A stretch of 64,000 bases of DNA from Fusarium oxysporum f. sp. lycopersici 4287 (lineage: Eukaryota; Ascomycota; Sordariomycetes; Hypocreales; Nectriaceae): contig NC_030993.1 of assembly GCF_000149955.1 (NCBI RefSeq), positions 3,092,743 to 3,156,742 on the forward strand. Direction: 5' to 3'. Below the pieces are notes generated by a model. That model was given only the letters and a program-made list of their open reading frames with translations. It ran no database searches and was not told the origin of the DNA. Each line of letters opens with the position of its first letter. Positions within the stretch are counted from its first letter, which is position 1. The position numbers and the translations under genes were made by a program. This document shows positions 24,073 to 34,907 of the stretch, piece by piece.

Positions 24073-26535
24073 CGTGTCCGAATTGTAGTGACATAGAAAA
24101 GTTCGATATGTAGGTATGCAAGAAGGAGATTCTACCAAGATTGCTTTTCCTACAAACTTTTTAGAACGATAAAGTTAAGTTGTATTGTTAAATGGGAACA
24201 TTAATTGGCACTGGCAGCTCCGTGAGCAGTGGCAGGTGGATCCTAAATCGAATAACAGCCTGAACAGTCAGAACACAACATGAGGTACCGAGTCAATGAT
24301 GCATTGTTCACTTTTGTAGGTTTCATTGAATCGGAATCAGCAGCGCCGTCACAATAGAACCCCTCGTAAAGACTCTCGATATTTGCTGCCTGGTAGATAG
24401 GGTGACGCAGACCCCAACGTCAATAGGTATGCTTCGTTTCCACTCGCAGGTCAAAAAGTCCCAAGGCGTTTCGCGGCTACTGGGTTTTCTTCTGAGTTAT
24501 CTTTAATCTGATTTCGGTTGATCGGCCCGAGTTCCTTTGATTCTCTTGCTTTCGCAAACCTTTTCAAATGATTAGATAAAAAAACAAAGCCAGGGGCATT
24601 CTGCTGGAAGGAACTAATGCCCCAGTCACTATTTGCCATCTGGACCACCACAATGATCTCCTGCAGAGAATAAAGGTCTCCGACGATGGAAATACTAGTA
24701 TCGAACGGTAGCTCAGCCTTCAATTGATCAAAAACTTGAATAAGGCGAGTCTTGAATCAGACCAGGAAGACAGGGTGAAAAGAACAGACGACGCAGTTCA
24801 AGTCAAAAAGGCCTTCTCGCATCCTGTGTTGAGGGCATTGACAATGTTTTAGATGTTTACATAAGCTTTGACTTCTGCACATTCCATTGCACAAATATAA
24901 TGGTTTATCTATCTTTCCATGCACAAGAATCAGTAACCTCTTGAGATGGGGGACTAAGTCCTTGTGCTGGGCATGGCAGTTCCTCGCCCCTTGTGGTATC
25001 TCTTTATGTGCTTTGAAACAGAGGATGAATTGTTGTCTTCTTCCCGTACACCACCTGAAAAGTACATTTGCATTTGGTGTCTCTGTGCGAGGCGTTGATA
25101 TGTTGTTGCAACAGGAGCTTCGCCTGGTGGCTTAACGAGTATCGCACTTCTTCATCAGAGTGCTTGGAGCTGCTGATGCTAGTTCATAAGGACATTTGAG
25201 TAGAGCCAGCGGTTTCTTCAGCAGCGTATCTCTTTGATTGATTCTAGTATATTACAACTCAAATAGCCAAAGCAGATGAAGAGAAATGGTTCGAGACATA
25301 ATGATAGTCATCAAGGAATGCCGGGCAAAAGTCTGTATTGGTCTGGAACCGATCCTGGGGCCCTCCGACCCAGCTCCGAGTTGCGTACTGATGGTCTTCA
25401 CTATGTATATATGTATAGAGAGGGAGAGAGAGCTGATGGTGGGATTGAGAGAAGAATGCGTTAGAGAGGAGGGGAGAGTGCTGAATTTATAGTCATATCC
25501 TGATGACGACGCTGCGATTTGTGTCTTCTTTGCCATAGGGGAATTTTGATTGGTAAATTGCTTGGCTTTACTGCATAAAATGTTTTGACACAGCAACTGA
25601 TATATCTTAGAGTCAAGCGACTCATGGAAAGGAAACACATGGAGATTTTGTCTATAATCGATGTTGTTCTAAGTGACTGCACAGTAAACTTGACCAATCA
25701 TCTATTACAAACAATAAAACGCACTGTGATTCCACCGAAGAAGCAATAGCTTGTCCGGATTTTATTTCTTTGCTTATAATTACACCCGGAAATTTGTTAT
25801 GTATGCTCGTTTGTGTCTGCAGCACGTAGATGCGACAACCTCTCAGTAGAGCAACTGAGTCACAGCAAGCAGACAAACCTTGATCTGCATCTCAATCCCT
25901 GACACCTCTTGACCTGCAAGCCATGTTTCAAACTGAGGAGCCCATAAATATTTGGGTTTGTATGTCAAACCTGGTCAAATCCTCTCATGTTCGTTGTCCC
26001 ATGATCTGATGTCCGATGTGTTCGGATATTTGCATGGTGTTACCTACTCACCGCAATTCAAGATAACCACACGAAGGATACGACTTCAGGAGCTAGGATG
26101 TCGTATCCTACTAAATTATCGTGGTAGATTCTTACTGTATGGGTACACCAGTGTCCAAGTTGGAGGGAAGAATGTCCCTGCATTCTAGTGTTGGCAGCTA
26201 TTTATTGGTTGTCTTGATCGAGTTTGCTATGGATGATGCCGCAGTCAAAGCGTAGAATGCTACGGTATCCAGCCAAAGAGAGCTCTTGTTTAGCTGCTTA
26301 TGCTTTAAGGTTGGTGACCATGAGAATGAGGCTGGCTGAAGCCGTTAAGCGACAATAGTGTCTGTCAGCTGTTACATCAATGGCTAACAGCTCGACGAGC
26401 ATGAGCTGAAGGTCAGAAGGGAAGCAAGACATTATACACTGTATAATTGAATCTTATTTCCCCTCTTTCTATCACATGCTCGCAATGCCTTCTTCCATTC
26501 ATACTCTCCTAATCATCGTATAACTGGTGTTTAAT
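24073..26535. other. Gene-poor region with one weak minus-strand ORF
   Basis: A minus-strand frame at about 24451-24768 reads QVFDQLKAELPFDTSISIVG and then SLQEIIVVVQMANSDWGISS. This has protein-like composition but no recognised family, and no start or flanking exon was found. It may be an isolated remnant. The rest (25.1-26.5 kb) contains only chance frames, AGAGAG runs and the peroxidase promoter. Confidence 0.35.
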
Positions 26536-27348
26536 ATGGCTTCAACTTCAGAACCACTCACAAAAGGGACATATGCACCTTCGGGTCCAAACGACATACG
26601 CGGTCCCTGCCCGATGATAAACTCTCTCGCGAATCATGGCTATCTTCCCCGCGACGGCCGAAATGTTCGTGTTGAAGAAGTCCTCGCAGGCATGGACACA
26701 ATTGGCCTCTCCAAGCCTCTCGCTGCCGCCTTTGCCAACCCCATCTTTCAAGAACGTGCGCCTTCAAAATTTCACGATGACCCAGTTGTCAAAAAATCTC
26801 TTTTGCAAACCATTTTGCAAACTATCAGGGACCCTTGGTCTGTTTTGGGTAAATTTGGTATGCGCAAGCCGGGTCAGCTGGACTCTGAGGGTCACAGGGT
26901 TTTGAACTTGGACCAGCTTGGGTTACCCAACACAGTTGAGCACGATATATCTTTAACCCGCCGGGATCATCAACAAGGTGATAACCTCACTCTTCAGAAA
27001 GACCTTGTCGAAGATCTCTTGGCGAGCTCAAAGGATGGTCAGACTCTTACTGCGAATGACTTCGCGGAATTTCGCAAGAAGCGCATCGCCAGACAGAAAG
27101 AGGATAACCCGGGTCTTCAATATGGGTCTTTCGAACACGATCTTGCGTGTGCGGAGATTGCGCTGATTCTCAATGTCATTGGAACTGGTGATAGTGTGCC
27201 ATGTAACTATGCCAGGGCCTTTTTGCAGGAAGAGAGGCTGCCGATGCAAGAGGGATGGAAGAGAGAAGAGTCGAGATTGGGTATAATCGGGTTACTCACC
27301 AAGAGGAACGGTATCAAGAAGATTATTGGGATGAAATTCAAGTCTTGA
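26536..27348 (+). CDS. Short heme-thiolate (chloro)peroxidase family protein
   Basis: Intron-free 270-aa protein. The ATG at 26536 is preferred over the upstream GTG in the same frame. The hallmark PCP motif (RGPCPMINSLANHGYLPRDG, PCP at residues 24-26) supplies the cysteine that ligates heme. The EHD motif (residues 135-137, NTVEHDISLTRRD) supplies the catalytic acid and magnesium-site neighbours. The length fits the short peroxygenase class of family-2 heme haloperoxidases (about 250-280 aa). There is no N-terminal signal peptide, so the enzyme is probably intracellular. Such fungal proteins carry out hydroxylation, epoxidation or peroxidation and are often linked with secondary metabolism, but no biosynthetic core gene lies nearby. 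Substrate is unknown. Confidence 0.9.
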   Translation: MASTSEPLTKGTYAPSGPNDIRGPCPMINSLANHGYLPRDGRNVRVEEVLAGMDTIGLSKPLAAAFANPIFQERAPSKFHDDPVVKKSLLQTILQTIRDPWSVLGKFGMRKPGQLDSEGHRVLNLDQLGLPNTVEHDISLTRRDHQQGDNLTLQKDLVEDLLASSKDGQTLTANDFAEFRKKRIARQKEDNPGLQYGSFEHDLACAEIALILNVIGTGDSVPCNYARAFLQEERLPMQEGWKREESRLGIIGLLTKRNGIKKIIGMKFKS

Positions 27349-29468
27349 TGTCATGGCTATCTCTCATTTCACTTCTGCAACGATTCCATCTGGGAAGCTT
27401 TTCTTTCATCTTGTTCAAATGATGGAGGCAAGATCAATGACCAAGTTGGTTGGTTTCTACAGAATGATGTCTTTTTACTATATCCACCTAGTACCTAATG
27501 TTATGACAACAACTCCCAGTACGACTACTCCCTCCTTTAGTGATGTTGTTTATCCATGGCCCATCCGCTTTCCATCGACAACATGTCATTCTTCCATCAT
27601 TAAGCTCCTTCCATTTTCTGACGTCTTGACCGAGTTTCTCCGGATAGAAGTGGCAAGTGCGAATACGGGGGTTTCCAGTCATGCGGAGATCGTGACGGGT
27701 AGTTGCAGTTTCACCAACGATGGCTCCTTCCTGCGAGATGCAGCCGGCCATGACATTGGAAGGTTGTTGCATTAAATTCGCGCTTTCTGTAAGACGTTTA
27801 CCTGCAGTCAACCTGTCCAAGGTAATGGAAGGTGTCTTAGCCTCTCTCTGACTGTTTTCTCCTGTCACGACCCATCCATCTCATCTTCTTACTTCTACCA
27901 TCTCCACTGCTTCATAAGCTGTCATCCAAGAGACAAACCCTTGCAACTCGTCTCATTTGCCGCCTCATTCAAGCCTCTAAATCACAATGCAAAAGGACTA
28001 TTCAGTCACAATGTTGAGCAACAAGACCCACGGGATACGGCATAAAATAGCTCCCAAAACACTCACCCCTTCCGCAATCCTCAAACAGTGACCAACAAGT
28101 AAGTAATATCCGATTATTCCAATGGAGTTGAACGCATAAATACTAACACTGTGTTCGAAATCAGCCAGCTCATCAAGCGCAAGCGTTTGACGCCCGAACA
28201 CTCGCATACGAAGACGACCAATCGCAAAAACCCAAGCAAACAAATACTAGGGTTTTGTCGAAATACTGGACGATGTGATCGCTCTTGGGACAGTAGATTT
28301 TCCCAAAGAGATGATTCAGTTATTTGCTAATTATCTATTCTCATTTGCACAATACCTGGACCACTTTTCATAATCATGGCCTAGATGACTGAATGAGGAA
28401 TGAAGGGCTAGTGATCACTGCTATCCTTAAGTCTGTGTGAGTCTTGTCAATACCTCAGCAAGATAGATCCAAGAAATGAAAGCATCAAGAATGCGGGCTG
28501 TTATCTTTCTAACTCTCGTGGTACAACAAACACTCACCACAAGCCAGGCTTGTGTTTGGTTTGAGCTTGCGCAGCCAACCGACTCGCCTTCCCACACCGT
28601 ACCGTACCGTGCCGTAGCGTATCGTGCCGACCTTGACGCCATCGTGTCAAGCGACTTCACCGCGAACTATCTCTTCATTTCACAGGGGGGGCCGAGTTTC
28701 CATACAAGGCTAGATATGTTGAACGCTCCGCTCTGTCATGCGGTTGCACTTGTCCTCCGGCGCACGTCAGCTTGATCCTGTACCTAGTGCAGAATCTATC
28801 TTGTCTTCAGTCCAAGCATGCTAGCCCGATATGCGAGTATCTATTATGAGCTTTACCTGCAGCATATGCGTAACTCGACTCGACCGGGGCTTCCATGCTA
28901 TGGGCAGGTGCTTGGGTTCCTGTCCTGTCACAGAGCTCTAGCTTCTATCAAGCCTCGGGACGAGCAATAGGTTTGGACTTCATCACACAACTTACACAAC
29001 TGCCCCGCCCGATGCCGCGGGCTTACCTTTCGGACAAATTTATACACTTTTCGCTGACCCAAACAGCAGTTTTCGGCGTATATTCCCAGAGATAAACAAT
29101 ATGATCGACCAGGTCCCGCATCAACACCACAAACGGCCGACTCGGATCATCATGGTTACTGTGGCCTAGCCTACGGACACCCGCAGCCTTCGAAACTGAG
29201 CCACCCGGTTCTCGCAGCACCCTGATAATACAGTACGCACGGGTTCGTACAGCCTGCCAGACGATACCAACAGGGCTTGGTCAACTAGCTCTCTGCCGTG
29301 CTTTCACGGCCAATGTTGATGCTGTTGCTCAAGAATTGATACATAAGCCTACATATCGAGAGGCAATCTCCTGCCAACTTGCCAGGGCAAAGGCTTACAA
29401 GCACTTCTCAATCCAGTGCCTGACCAAACATTCTAAACTCACCCTAACCCAATACTTATCTTGTCACA
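27349..29468. other. Intergenic, no supported gene
   Basis: Several overlapping frames lie on both strands, none with family motifs. A small CCGTA-type tandem (CCGTACCGTACCGTGCCGTA) lies near 28597-28630. The remainder appears unique and non-coding. Confidence 0.4.
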
Positions 29469-30056
29469 ATGATCTTCCCACTCAGCTCCGACTCTACCCA
29501 GGCTTCCAGCCCTGATCCTGTCGCCAATCCGCCAGCTCAAGCCCCCGAACCAGCTCGCTATCGGGTCTTTCATATTCAACACTCCCCTGGCACTCACAAG
29601 ATCTTCATTCCAACAAGCTCTCCGCGACCGGCAGGCTATCTCTACCATGTTCTGGAATCTTCAAATCCTGAAGATCCACAGCCTACCATGACTCTGGTCT
29701 CCGATATCATCGAGACCCTAGGTCAGGTCGGCACCATTCATGATAGCAGATGTGTGGGCTCTATTGCGTCCCAAGAACTCGACAATGCGTGCGCTACGAT
29801 CAAGAGTCACCCAAGACCAATCGATCCTTACGAGCCTACCAACGCTCCTGGCAGACCGGGCCGCTGCGAGCTTTGGATCCTCTCTGTGATCGATACTCTG
29901 CTTGGGGACGGCCTCCTCCAGCCGCCTCCGTCGGAGCCTACCTCTCGAGCCCATCAACCTCCAAGACATCATCACACAGCTCACTGCACTCACCAACGAC
30001 TCTACTCGTATCATCCCTACCAACGAAGGAGCCGCCCGGCTTTGGACCGTGAGTGA
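29469..30056 (+). CDS. Unknown fungal protein, probably frameshifted near its end
   Basis: The ATG at 29469 opens a 195-aa frame with a proline-rich start. Conserved-looking blocks then follow: RYRVFHIQHSPGTHKIFIP, TMTLVSDIIETLGQVGTIHD and CELWILSVIDTLLGDGLLQP. This pattern, with a compact N-terminal sheet and a Cys-x-x-Trp helix late in the chain, resembles small fungal proteins of unknown function. After about 29920 the protein-like reading shifts by one base. The +1 frame gives LEPINLQDIITQLTALTNDS and TRIIPTNEGAARLWT, ending at a GTGAGT donor-like site (30050). In frame, the C-terminus instead becomes a His/Arg/Pro string, typical of out-of-frame sequence. Either a one-base indel has disabled the last third, or the sequence carries an error. 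No function is assigned. Confidence 0.5.
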   Translation: MIFPLSSDSTQASSPDPVANPPAQAPEPARYRVFHIQHSPGTHKIFIPTSSPRPAGYLYHVLESSNPEDPQPTMTLVSDIIETLGQVGTIHDSRCVGSIASQELDNACATIKSHPRPIDPYEPTNAPGRPGRCELWILSVIDTLLGDGLLQPPPSEPTSRAHQPPRHHHTAHCTHQRLYSYHPYQRRSRPALDRE

Positions 30057-30564
30057 TGTATGCCGGATGCACCTACACTACTGCAAATAATTGAGGCAAC
30101 GAAGACATCTATTTATTGCTTAACAAAATGCTGGAATTTGACGTGTGGTTTCGCTCGAGGGGAATCTTAATTTGAACGTACGGCAGACAGAAACATGTTG
30201 ATAGTGATGTGGCCAACTCTTGTATTCATTCAACATACTTTTGCAACAATAATAAATCATGAGATTCAACTCTTCCAAGCATTCCGCCCCAAGCGAATAA
30301 GAAACAAGACTCATAAACTCCCTGTATCTCTCCCAAAGCACCATCATGATTCAACAACCATAGGATATAAGACAGACGCAAACAACAGAACGGTCAAAAG
30401 AGATGTGTCCACGGGATCTAGGATTAGAAAAAGAACAGAAAAGCAGATCATAGAGCCAACCCGTCTAAGCCTGAGTCAATTCATCCTCCTGCTGCGCCAT
30501 CCATGCTACCGACCAGGCTTCCTCTCATAGTACCAAGCACACAATCATTCGCATAAAAAAGATC

Positions 30565-32150
30565 CGGTTCTCCAGTATTGATCAAAGTCCAGTAGTGTCG
30601 TGATATATGCATGTACAGCTCCGGAAGTCACGCTGTGCTTGATTGAAAGGTCGAAATGTCGTTCCGATAACTGACTCCATATGCAACACAGTGGGTCCAG
30701 GATCAAGGTCTCCACACGCCAGGTTGCTCTAAATTGTCGACTTTCACAATTGCCATGTGGCCAGCAGGGTGTAGCAAATATCCAGGCTTGAGCAAGTTGA
30801 CTCATCCCAAAGGTTACTCAAGAAGTCGGCCCGCGGTGCAAACAGGAGTAGATTCAGTAGAATCCACGGCAACAAGCGACCTATGTCGCAGACAGTAATG
30901 AAGCAAGTTGCGATCCAGTGATGTGAAACGAGAATGAATCCAGATTCGTAGTCATTGAATCACCTTGTTTGCATGTTACCTTGGCTCCTTTGGCATGGTA
31001 TGTTTAGATACTTGTTTTGTTTCTTTGTGTCCCAGGCAACTCATTGCAGACGCAAATGAGTACCGGTATCGTCAGTGACGAATGAGCAAACCTCGGCTGA
31101 GGTAAGTTGTCCAGGTCATAGGATCCAAAGCAAAACATTGCTTGAGTAGGAAGAGATCCAGGCAAAAGCAAACATCCTCATGGAGTGGGTCCATTCCTTG
31201 GTCAAGCGGGAGGTATTTGCCAGGTGGTTGATCAGAGTCCAAGATGTCCAGGAAGTCCAGTAAGAGGTATCTGAGTCCAAGGAGTTCATGTGTGCACCTA
31301 GCTGCTTGAGTCAAGTCTGGCGAGTCAGTGTCTTTGCGATTCATATCAAGACAAATATCCATGGAAAAGTCCCTAAGTGGAAAGAAACGGGAAGAGGAGG
31401 GAAAGCGAGGGGAAGCAAAAATTCCTTTCAAAGGGTTGGCTAATATATACAAGCTCGTTCGAACTCACCTTGCTGTCCGGATGCCGGCCTCTGCCAATTA
31501 TTATTCCGATAAACACCGCGTCTCGACGGTGGTAAACACCGAAGAATCCGGGAGCTAAAGACATTGGAGTCGAGAGCAAGAACCAGCCAGATCCAGGAAG
31601 AACGGAAAACAGAATACTCCCCCTGAGGGTGCGTCCGGACAGCAAGGTCATGACATCGAGATACCACCCCAGATCCACCTGGTAAGGGATGGCTCCCCTT
31701 CCTTTTTCCAACTCAGCGCCGTGTCCCAGTGTAAAACGTATGCAGCATGGTCTCATCCTTAAGGCAAATAATGGTGTATAGTCGATGAGGTCGTCAATCC
31801 AGGAAAGGCCCATCCACAATGCAATGTCGTCATAAAAAGAGTAAAGAAAAAAGACACCCAGGTATGCGTCTCGTAAGGTCCAGTTCGTGTATCCAGGGCA
31901 TCATCGGTAGCAATAACAGTTGGCACGGTACGTCCAGGGGTATTATCGACTCCAAGGGAGATCCAGGTTTGTAGAAGACGGAATCAGCATCCAGAGGGGT
32001 GGAGTTTGATACCTTTCCAGTAGGAAGCTCCTATTGAGATGCAAACTTGCAACTCGGTGGTGGCACCAGCCAGAGAAAAGAAATCTGAAACCTCTGAAGG
32101 GGATCATATCCGGAAGAAACAGAAAAGGATGAAATGGTCGATCCAAGGAA
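30565..32150. repeat. Interspersed TCCA(R)G motif cluster
   Basis: By eye, roughly 30 copies of TCCA occur on the plus strand in about 1.6 kb, most inside RTCCAG or RTCCAAG. Examples are GTCCAAGATGTCCAGGAAGT at 31237 and further copies at 31935-31975. About six would be expected by chance, and the complement TGGA is not enriched on the same strand. The spacing is irregular, so this is not a tandem repeat. On the minus strand it would read as YTGGAC or CTTGGAC in any RNA continuing past rfeG. Confidence 0.55.
31467..31648. repeat. 18-bp inverted repeat with a 146-nt interior
   Basis: ACCTTGCTGTCCGGATGC at 31467-31484 is matched, reversed and complemented, by GCGTCCGGACAGCAAGGT at 31631-31648 with one mismatch. 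Inside lie two copies of (A/G)TAAACACCG. The arms could form a hairpin in RNA or be the ends of a short mobile-element remnant. No target-site duplication was identified. Confidence 0.6.
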
Positions 32151-32288
32151 AATAAGCCGTACTCCATGTAACCCGGTCATTATGCAGAAATCATCACACT
32201 CGCGAGGAGGTCGGAGTGCCTCGTCAAGTTCAGGCAGGAAAGGGAAGGGCACAAAGATCCGGCCTCGGTCCTCCGGGAAACACACCTT

Positions 32289-33539
32289 TTACCGGCGGCT
32301 TGATCGGTGGTGTCGGTCTGTGCTGTGCCTGTCGCTCTCTCGCTCACTACGTCGGCTGCTGGAGGTACCACTGGGATTTGTTTGAGTATTTGTTGGTGTC
32401 GCGGAAGCGCGAGTACGGGGGGTTTCTTCATACTGTGTGGCCTGGGTATATCCTTGTGCTGTTGATTGACCTGCTAAACCTTGAGTGTTAGTAATTCGAC
32501 CATATGGAAACCGCCGCGCGGGTGTTGCCTCCGCTATACGCACCACGACCGTAGAAGGGATCCTGGGGCTGCATCGCGTAGCCCGCAGGAGGAGCCTGAC
32601 CTGAATATGGGTAAGCAGTGGCTGTATAGCCTTGTTGCGTGGGAGCAGCAGTGGCATAGGCCTGCTGAGCAGCAGCTGATGATGTGGCCATCTGGTTAGC
32701 GTAAGGGTCGTATCCGCCTCTGGGGCGTTGGTTTGTTCCGACGGCCACGTAGGGGCTCTGGGAAGCCTGGTAGGATGGATCCATGGTGGCCGCGGTAGTA
32801 GAGCTGAACCTTGTATCCGCCGGGGGAGGAGATTGCTGGGTTTGGGCATAACCGGCAAACGCACCACTACTTGAGGCACCGTAGGACTGGCCGTATGAGC
32901 CAGCGGCTCCAGTGTAACCGGGAGCACCCGTTCCTGGGTATCTGGGACCATCAAAGCCAGGGTCACGAGCGTATGGGTCGGTCTGATAAGGGCCCTCGGT
33001 AGGACCGTGGTGCTGACGCGACTGGTGCGTCTCCGAGTAGCGGTATTGCACTACAGGTGAGTTAGATGAGTGTCTCGGCGGTACGCCAACGTTTCTCGAG
33101 GCAATAGTACCTCCAGAGGTATTGCGCGACGTCTGCGCACGCCTTTCACTATCCCATCGAGCAGAGTCTGCTTTTAGATCCTCAATCATAGCCTGGCGTA
33201 TCATCATTAGTATCTGATGGGTAGTTATTAATGTTGAGAAGAAACTCACAGTTGTAAGATTCCTGTAAGCGGTGATGTAGTAGCCTTGCACGGCTTGGCC
33301 TGTCTGAGGGTTCTGTTGTCATGAAATGTGAGTCAATTGTTTCATCGCGATAGTGGGGTTCATCAAGGCAGATGGCGTACCTCGTAATGACCGGGACGCA
33401 CGAGGGCATCGTTGCCCAGATAGCGGCAGATGTCGGCGGAGATGACTTCGCGGTCGATGCCATCGCGAGGCACGAAGTATTCGTTTTGTCGTCCCGTACC
33501 AGAAGTGGTAGGGGCAGCGTTCCGGGATGATCTCGACAT
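32289..33539 (-). CDS. rfeG: RfeG-like transcription factor
   Basis: Four exons (33539-33381, 33312-33250, 33192-32544, 32470-32289) join to 350 aa. The conserved core is at the N-terminus. MSRSSRNAAPTTSG is followed by NEYFVPRDGIDREVISADIC, RYLGNDALVRPGHYE, NPQTGQAVQGYYITAYRNLT and AMIEDLKADSARWDSERRAQ, as in fungal proteins annotated as transcription factor RfeG. The middle is Tyr/Gly/Gln/Pro-rich and probably disordered. The end is rich in Arg, Ser and His (DRHHRSSRR). The last intron uses a GTGCGT donor and a TTACTAACAC branch site. Missing it would end the protein early at SIWSNY. The start at 33539 follows the conserved MSRSSR, although the frame stays open for 456 codons upstream. The molecular role is poorly known. 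Confidence 0.85.
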
Positions 33540-34907
33540 GTTGTTGATGTGTGGGGAGGATATGGCCGACGAAGAGGTAAGATGAGATGAGGAAGAAGAA
33601 GAGATGGAAGAGAAGGTCGACAGAAGTGCGGGAGAAGAGGAGATAGAGCCGGAGATGGGGGAGGAGGGAGACGACGTGGAGAGAGCTGAGAGGGTAGAAC
33701 AGGCAGAAAGAGAAGAAGCGGGCAGGTGAGGATGAGGAGGAAGAAAAGGCGAATGGCGGTGGTGGGCGGTGGGCGTATCCTGTGGGTCTGCACTGTCTAT
33801 TGGCTGTGGTAATGGTGGTGCTGATGCTAGGCGCTGACGAGGGGATTTCCCACTGGCAGAGTGACTTGCAGGAGACCGAGAGGCCAGAAGACGTCTGCTG
33901 GCACCAGTGCTGACACTGGAGCTCGAGCTCAGATTGGAATTTGACCGGCAGTGGGACAGGTTTTGCTGACGGCGAGACGTAGTTGGCTGGAAGCGTCGTC
34001 TCGGCGGTGGTCTTGGTGGAGATGCAGGAGAAGGCAGCGGAGGAGGAGGGGCCAGTCCAAAGACAGACGTTGCTGGTGCTGATGATGGAGGTGCTGGAGG
34101 GGGGAAAGAAAATGAGAATGGTGGCGATGAGCATGCAGGAGGTTGGTTATGCTGATGCTGATAACCAAACCCGGAAGGTTGAGGTTGCTGATGACTTGAT
34201 GTTGATGGGTCGTCGCCCACAAAACCCTGATACTGTTGGGCGTTGTGGTTTTTGTGGTGGAGCTGGTTCTGATTTTGCAGGAAGCCAAGATAGTATAAGC
34301 TGGGGTCTCCCGGCTGTTCGAGACAAAACGCAGACTCTGCTAAAATCTCGTCTATTGATGAGGAACTTCCCTCTTCAGGCTGGGCTGTCAACGTGATGAC
34401 TGATTCTTCCCTGGGACTATCCGTGCCGGACGCTTGTCTCCCTCCTTGACCGAGCCCAACACCAAGCTGCGGGATCTGCAACTGGCGCTGGCCTCGTGCG
34501 TGGGTGCCCTGATACTGGTCCTGATCCTGGCTAGCCTGCTCCTTGTCTGTTCCGTGCTGCCAACAACCCTGCGTCCAGTGGCGACCTATTTTGGTGGACC
34601 GTTGGACGTTACCGAAGCCAGATGCGGTTGGCACCTCTTGGGTTTGCAGAGCTTGTTCTACAGCGCGTCCTCTGCCTTGCTGGTCTCGAGGTTGGGCTTT
34701 GACTTTAGCGGTGACTGACGACACTTGGGCACCGCGAGAGGCTGGGCTAAACCCTCTGTTTGTCGGTTGAGAATCTCTGGGTTTCAATCCCTCTCCCAAA
34801 TTCAGCTCCCGACTTTCTTGCGACTCTGCGACCAAGCGGTTTCCGGCTGGCGAGTCACAGCGCAGCCCACCGTATGCTGAATGATCAATGATTGCGGTGG
34901 CTGTCAC
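33540..34907 (-). other. Long in-frame open stretch upstream of rfeG (leader or N-terminal extension)
   Basis: From ATG 34907 the reading frame runs without a stop for 456 codons straight into MSRSSR at 33539. The encoded sequence is low-complexity: Gln/Gly-rich at first, then Ser/Pro/His-rich (SSSSSVSTG, PPPLPSPASPPRPPPRR). Two other frames are also open over hundreds of bases here, so the openness partly reflects biased composition. It is either a long 5' leader with CT-rich sequence or a real disordered N-terminal extension. RfeG relatives as I know them start at MSRSSR. Confidence 0.5.

Larger units (their letters stand above)
30091..32288. other. Non-coding, TCCA-rich region downstream of rfeG
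   Basis: No gene is supported. ORFs on the minus strand (31373-31819, 31072-31452, 31943-32167) show no family features, and their codons simply reflect the repeated motif. The stretch is unusual for its strand-biased TCCA content and an 18-bp inverted repeat, listed separately. Confidence 0.5.

Noticed and set aside
31072..31819. Minus-strand ORFs of 126 and 148 aa in the TCCA-rich region
   Set aside because: They overlap in different frames, have no motifs, and their Leu-Asp/Trp-Ile content simply reflects the repeated TGGA.
33182..34288. Alternative ORFs in other frames over the rfeG leader
   Set aside because: Their Ser/Leu/Pro/His strings are frame-shifted readings of low-complexity DNA.
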